DNA of 18,079 nucleotides from an uncultured Clostridium sp. (lineage in GTDB: Bacteria; Bacillota; Clostridia; TANB77; CAG-508): the NCBI GenBank assembly GCA_900553225.1, contig USCV01000030.1:1-18079 (forward strand), in the 5' to 3' direction. The notes below the pieces were generated by a model. That model was not told the origin of the DNA, searched no databases, and saw only the letters and a list, made by a program, of their open reading frames with translations. Within the stretch, counting starts at the first letter, position 1, and the number at the start of each line of letters is the position of its first letter. Below, piece after piece: positions 14,287-18,079 of the stretch. The position numbers were made by a program, and so were the translations under genes.

Positions 14287-15456
14287 TTAATTCCATCTTG
14301 GATCATTATATCTTGGGTCTCGTGGATCATATTCATCATCATCATCCCCATATGTATCGCTTTCAGGTTTTTTTTCACCTTTATTTTCCTTTTCATCTAT
14401 GATTTTATTAAGTTTTTCTTTATCTTCCTCTAATGAATCTCCATTAGTAGATAAATCTTCTAAAATTTCTGTCCTTTCTGATTCTTCAATAATATCTTTT
14501 TCTTGCATCTCATCTAAAATCTCATTAATTTCTTCCATACCTTTTTCGTCTTTTTTCATATCACTAATTTCCTGGCTTGATGGAACTTTTTGTTTAGTAT
14601 CCACAGGAAACATTTGCGGATTTTCTCCTCTAGCATTAACAATTTTATTTACTTCTATTTCTCCATATTCATTTACTCTTAGGTCTAAACCATCTTTATT
14701 CTCAGGTGGTAATAAAATCATTCCATTAATACTTCGTTGTGTTACAATACTACCATCATAATTATATTTGTCTACATTAACAACAGTAGAAGTACGATGT
14801 AACTTAGCTTCTTCTAATTTTCCGCCGCCTTTTGAACCTAGTAATACAAACTCTTTAGTTTCTTTATTTAATGCAACAAATGGGTTACCGTAAAAGCCTT
14901 CTGTTCCAATAATTTTTCTAGATATCTCATCATCATTTATTTCAGCTGAAACAATATATTGGTCTCCAAATTCTTCTTCAATACTTTCTTTAGTAATTTC
15001 GTTATATTGTTCTTTTTCTTTCTTATTATCTTTCTTATCTTTATTTTTCTCGTCATTATTTTTTACCTTTTTATTTTCTTCATTATTATTCTCAATTTCT
15101 TCTAAATTTGTAATTTTTTCCTTCTCTTTAGCATTCTTTTCATCTTTAACTTTTACTTTATTTAATATTCTCTTAACTTCCTCAAAATCATTTTGAAATT
15201 TTGCATCAAAAAATTGTTGCCCATTAGCATTAAAACTAGCAATTAAATTATTATCTTTGTAAACTAATAAAGTTATTGTTCCATTATTTCCTTGTTCTTC
15301 TTTATAATCAATATCTAATTTAGTTTTTAAAGCCTCTAAAATACCTTTTATTTTATCAAGCTCTTTTTCTTTCTCACTTTCGTTTTCATTTTCTTTCACA
15401 GATCTATTTTGCTTTATTATTTGCTCATTTTCTTTATTTTCATTTTTTAGATCCAT
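14287..15456 (-). CDS. Uncharacterised acidic Glu/Lys/Asn-rich protein, 389 residues
   Basis: From ATG at 15456, preceded by AAGGGAGG, the protein has 389 residues; an in-frame ATG at 15483 is unlikely because the ribosome binding site lies after it. Residues 1-40 are a charged helix. About 36-105 contain a small folded-looking domain (ITLLVYKDNNLIASFNANGQ). About 106-155 are a Lys/Glu/Asn low-complexity linker. About 160-285 hold the most protein-like domain, with IIGTEGFYGNPFVALN, EFVLLGSKGGGK and GMILLPPENKDGLDLRV. About 295-360 are a helical acidic stretch. The tail is DDDDEYDPRDPRYNDPRWN. There is no signal peptide or membrane segment. I do not recognise the family. Confidence 0.8.
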   Translation of the reverse strand: MDLKNENKENEQIIKQNRSVKENENESEKEKELDKIKGILEALKTKLDIDYKEEQGNNGTITLLVYKDNNLIASFNANGQQFFDAKFQNDFEEVKRILNKVKVKDEKNAKEKEKITNLEEIENNNEENKKVKNNDEKNKDKKDNKKEKEQYNEITKESIEEEFGDQYIVSAEINDDEISRKIIGTEGFYGNPFVALNKETKEFVLLGSKGGGKLEEAKLHRTSTVVNVDKYNYDGSIVTQRSINGMILLPPENKDGLDLRVNEYGEIEVNKIVNARGENPQMFPVDTKQKVPSSQEISDMKKDEKGMEEINEILDEMQEKDIIEESERTEILEDLSTNGDSLEEDKEKLNKIIDEKENKGEKKPESDTYGDDDDEYDPRDPRYNDPRWN

Positions 15457-15489
15457 AAGTATTCCTCCCTTAAAAAACATCATAATTTA

Positions 15490-15518
15490 AATATACAATA
15501 TTTTCAAAAAATAATCAA
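15490..15518 (-). promoter_or_regulatory. Sigma-A-type promoter of the acidic protein gene
   Basis: On the minus strand TTGATT (15513-15518), a 17-base spacer and TATATT (15490-15495) form a plausible promoter. A start near 15483 would give a leader of about 27 bases ahead of the ATG at 15456, further supporting that start. Confidence 0.65.
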
Positions 15519-15536
15519 CTTATATTCAAACGTTTT

Positions 15537-15548
15537 CGTAAATTTACG
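15537..15548. promoter_or_regulatory. Perfect 12-bp palindrome between divergent promoters
   Basis: CGTAAATTTACG reads the same on both strands. It lies two bases before the mutS2 -35 and 18 bases beyond the -35 of the divergent gene, where a dimeric regulator could affect both. No regulator is identified. Confidence 0.4.
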
Positions 15549-15550
15549 CA

Positions 15551-15579
15551 TTGCATTTTGTAATAACCTATTATATAAT
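15551..15579 (+). promoter_or_regulatory. Sigma-A-type promoter of mutS2
   Basis: TTGCAT (15551-15556), 17 bases, TATAAT (15574-15579). Transcription would start near 15586, giving a leader of about 32 bases to the TTG start at 15618. Confidence 0.75.
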
Positions 15580-15617
15580 TTGGCAAAATAAATACAAAAA
15601 TAAAAGGAGAAAAAGCA

Positions 15618-17991
15618 TTGAAAAACGATTTTATAAAATTAGAATATCCTAGTATTTTAGAAATATTATCTTCATATTGCAAAACATATATAGGAAAAAA
15701 CCTTGCTGAATCATTGGAACCTTCTTCAAATAAGCTACAAGTAGAACGTCTTCTTGGTGAAACAACAGAAGCTACATGTTTAATTGAGCAATTACGGTAG
15801 TTTACCAATTGACTTTTTACCCAATATTGAATTATGGATAAAGTATCTCGAATCCTCAAATACACTTTCAATAAAAGCATTATTGGACATTGGAAACACA
15901 TTACATTTAAGTAGCATTTTAAAAAATTATTTTTCATATGAGGATATAAATATATCATCGTACCCTATACTAGAAAGTTTATTTTCATCACTTTATTGTA
16001 ATTTAAAAATTGAAAATTCCATTTTAGAAATAATAATTGATGAAAATACTATTGCAGATAATGCATCAAAGAAACTATCTTCTTTAAGAAGAACTAAAAG
16101 AAACTTAGAACAATCTGTAAAGGAAAAATTAAACTCAATTCTACACTCTTCCAGCTATTCAAAATATATTATGGAACCAATTGTAACAATACGTAATAAT
16201 CGTTATGTAATACCAATAAAAATGGAATATAAAGATAAAATTAAGGGATTTATACACGATATTTCAGCAAGTGGCTCAACTATATTTATAGAGCCGACAT
16301 CTATATTTGAACTAAATAGCAAAATTAATGATTTACAATTAGAAGAAAATTTAGAAATAGAAGCAATTTTAAAAAATTTATCATGTATGTGTATGCCAAT
16401 TGTGGACAATTTAAAAAATCTAACTAATACAATAGGTAAAATAGACTTTATATTTGCCAAAGCAAGCTACTCAAAAAAAATTGGTGGAATATCACCTTCA
16501 ATAAATGATCAGAAATTCTTATGCCTTCTTGAAGCAAAACATCCTCTAATTGACCCTAAAAAGTGTGTTCCAATTGATATTACACTAGGTGAAAATTTCC
16601 AATCTCTCATTATTACTGGTCCAAATACAGGAGGTAAAACTGTAACATTAAAAACAGTTGGACTTCTTAGTTTAATGGCTTGTAGCGGTCTTCATATACC
16701 TGCAAATGAAAAAAGTAGCATTTATGTATTTAGCAGTGTATATGCAGACATTGGTGATTCTCAAAGTATTCAAGAATCATTAAGTACCTTTTCAAGTCAT
16801 ATGACTAATATAATCAAAATTTTATCATCTGCAAATGAACATAGCTTAATACTTGTAGATGAATTAGGGTCTGGTACAGATCCTACTCAAGGAGCTTGCC
16901 TTGCAATTAGTATTTTAGAAAATATGCATAAATTAGGAGCACTAACAATTGCTACAACACATTATCCTGAAATAAAAAATTATGCACTTGTAACAGATGG
17001 TTTTGAAAATGCAAGCTGTGAATTTGATGTTAAAAAATTAATGCCAACATATCATTTATTAATTGGTGTACCCGGAAGAAGTAATGCATTTGCGATAAGT
17101 AAACATTTAGGACTTCCAGATGAAATATTAGACCGTGCTAATAGTTTATTAACTACAGATCATATTCATATTGAAGAATTATTAAAATCAATTTATGATG
17201 ATAAAATAGAAATTGAAAAGGAAAAAGAAACAATTAAGAAAAATTCTAATCAAGTTGAAATATTAAGAAAGAAATTAGAAAAAGACACTTCAGATTCTGA
17301 AAATAAAGAAAAAGATATGTTAGAAAAGGCAAAATTAGAAGCACGTAACATATTGCTTACTGCAAAAGAAGAAGCAAATGAAATTTTAAAGGAAATGAAT
17401 AATTTATTAGAAGCAAAAAATGATACATCTTTAAAAACAGCAAATATGCTACGAAATAAATTAAATACTTCAATAAAAGATATAGCATCTTCTTTCGAAA
17501 AAGAAGATATTTCTAGTTTGACTGTAGATGATATTTATATTGGTATGGATGTATTATTTAAACCTTTGAATTCTATTGCTAAGATTTTAAGTATGCCAAA
17601 TAAATCTAAAGATATGCAAATTCAAATTGGAAATGCAAAAATGACTGCAAATATAAAAAGTTTGGAAAAAATAAAAAATCAAGCAATTAAAGTAGATAAA
17701 AAAGAGCAATCTCATGTTAGTAAAAACTTTAATCTAAAAGCTAAATCTATATCTACAGAAATTAACGTAATTGGAATGAATGTTGAAGAAGCAACTTTTG
17801 TTATTGATAAATATTTAGATGATTGTGCTATTTCTAATATTTCTCCTGTCAGAATTGTTCATGGAAAAGGAACTGGAAAATTAAGAGAAGGAATTGCATC
17901 CTTTCTAAAAACAAATAAACATGTAAAATCATTTAGACTTGGAACATTTGGAGAAGGAGAGATGGGAGTTACTGTTGTTGAATTAAAATAA
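15618..17991 (+). CDS. mutS2: MutS2 (endonuclease/ribosome-rescue ATPase), interrupted by a +1 frameshift
   Basis: MutS2 is a MutS-type ATPase with a C-terminal Smr nuclease domain. It suppresses recombination, and in Bacillus subtilis it is also linked to rescue of collided ribosomes. The N-terminal 60 codons run from TTG at 15618 (AGGAGA seven bases upstream) to a TAG at 15798-15800. The rest is open in the next frame from 15784 to 17991. Joined near 15790-15800 the product is about 790 residues, the usual length (785 in Bacillus). Core motifs are GPNTGGKT (16618-16641), DELGSGTDPTQG and TTHYPEIKN, then a coiled coil (about 17200-17420). The Smr domain is the last ~75 residues with HGKGTGKLREG. 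All core motifs are intact downstream, so the break is recent or a sequence error. Confidence 0.92.
15784..15802 (+). other. Frameshift site in mutS2
   Basis: In the upstream frame the codons CAA TTA CGG are followed by TAG. The downstream frame reads AAT TAC GGT AGT. Removing one base, for example a T in CAATTAC, gives EATCLIEQYGSLP without a gap or insertion compared with the usual MutS2 spacing. CGG is a rare-looking codon in this AT-rich DNA, but re-pairing of its tRNA in the +1 frame would be poor. Confidence 0.75.
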
Positions 17992-18079
17992 TACAAAAAA
18001 ATGATTTAATATTAATGTCTTCCATTTTAATATATTAATTAAAATAACCTAACCAGGAATTTTTTACAATTTTCTGCTT
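17992..18079. other. AT-rich tail after mutS2
   Basis: The remaining 88 bases contain no gene. AT-only inverted matches such as TTTAATATTAAT and ATTTTAATATATTAAT could fold, but no convincing terminator is seen before the window ends. Confidence 0.4.

Noticed and set aside
15537..15548. LexA-type SOS box upstream of mutS2
   Set aside because: CGTAAATTTACG does not match the Firmicutes CGAAC-N4-GTTCG consensus.
15784..15802. Programmed +1 frameshift in mutS2 as the preferred explanation
   Set aside because: CGG re-pairing to GGT would break the first codon-anticodon base pair, there is no upstream Shine-Dalgarno-like stimulator, and frameshifting is not known to me for MutS2; an indel is simpler.
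15515..15958. Minus-strand 147-codon frame across the mutS2 start
   Set aside because: It is antisense to the mutS2 N-terminus and promoters, with no ribosome binding site or recognisable motif.

Overview
The window is AT-rich DNA of the low-GC Gram-positive type. A spoIIID-like gene, strong GGAGG ribosome binding sites, Firmicutes-style gene order around nusA-infB, and TGA used as a stop codon together point to an endospore-forming member of the Clostridia or a close relative, probably an uncultured one. This assignment is inferred from gene content; no rRNA gene is present.

Left part (1-3180) is the accessory region. On the minus strand it holds the 5' part of spoIIID (running off the left edge), a Mbeg1/DUF2974-like alpha/beta hydrolase, and a small cupin. 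On the plus strand it holds a short helical protein of unknown function with its own terminator. Between the hydrolase and the cupin lies a decayed second copy of spoIIID, with an in-frame stop, two 1-base deletions and a lost ribosome binding site. It has not been possible to assign a function to the remaining DNA of that gap.

Middle part (3200-14290) is a long minus-strand block of housekeeping genes. In transcription order it reads rimP, nusA, rnpM (ylxR), rplGA (ylxQ), infB, rbfA, nrnA, truB, a 6S RNA gene, prmC, whiA, hemW. The first six form the classic transcription/translation operon, with overlaps or short gaps. A clear sigma-A-type promoter precedes rimP, and its leader carries an 18-bp hairpin ending next to the rimP ribosome binding site. 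IF2 has an unusual asparagine-rich low-complexity linker. The 6S RNA, which binds RNA polymerase, sits in the 445-bp gap between prmC and truB.

Right part (14287-18079) holds an acidic, low-complexity 389-residue protein of unknown function (minus) and mutS2 (plus). They are divergently transcribed from two good sigma-A-type promoters separated by a perfect 12-bp palindrome. mutS2 is split by an apparent +1 frameshift near codon 58, which is either a recent mutation or an assembly error. No CRISPR array, tRNA, rRNA, transposase or phage gene was seen. I found no convincing new multi-gene system; the most informative oddities are the spoIIID duplicate, the mutS2 frameshift, the rimP leader hairpin, the Asn-rich IF2 linker and the uncharacterised acidic protein.
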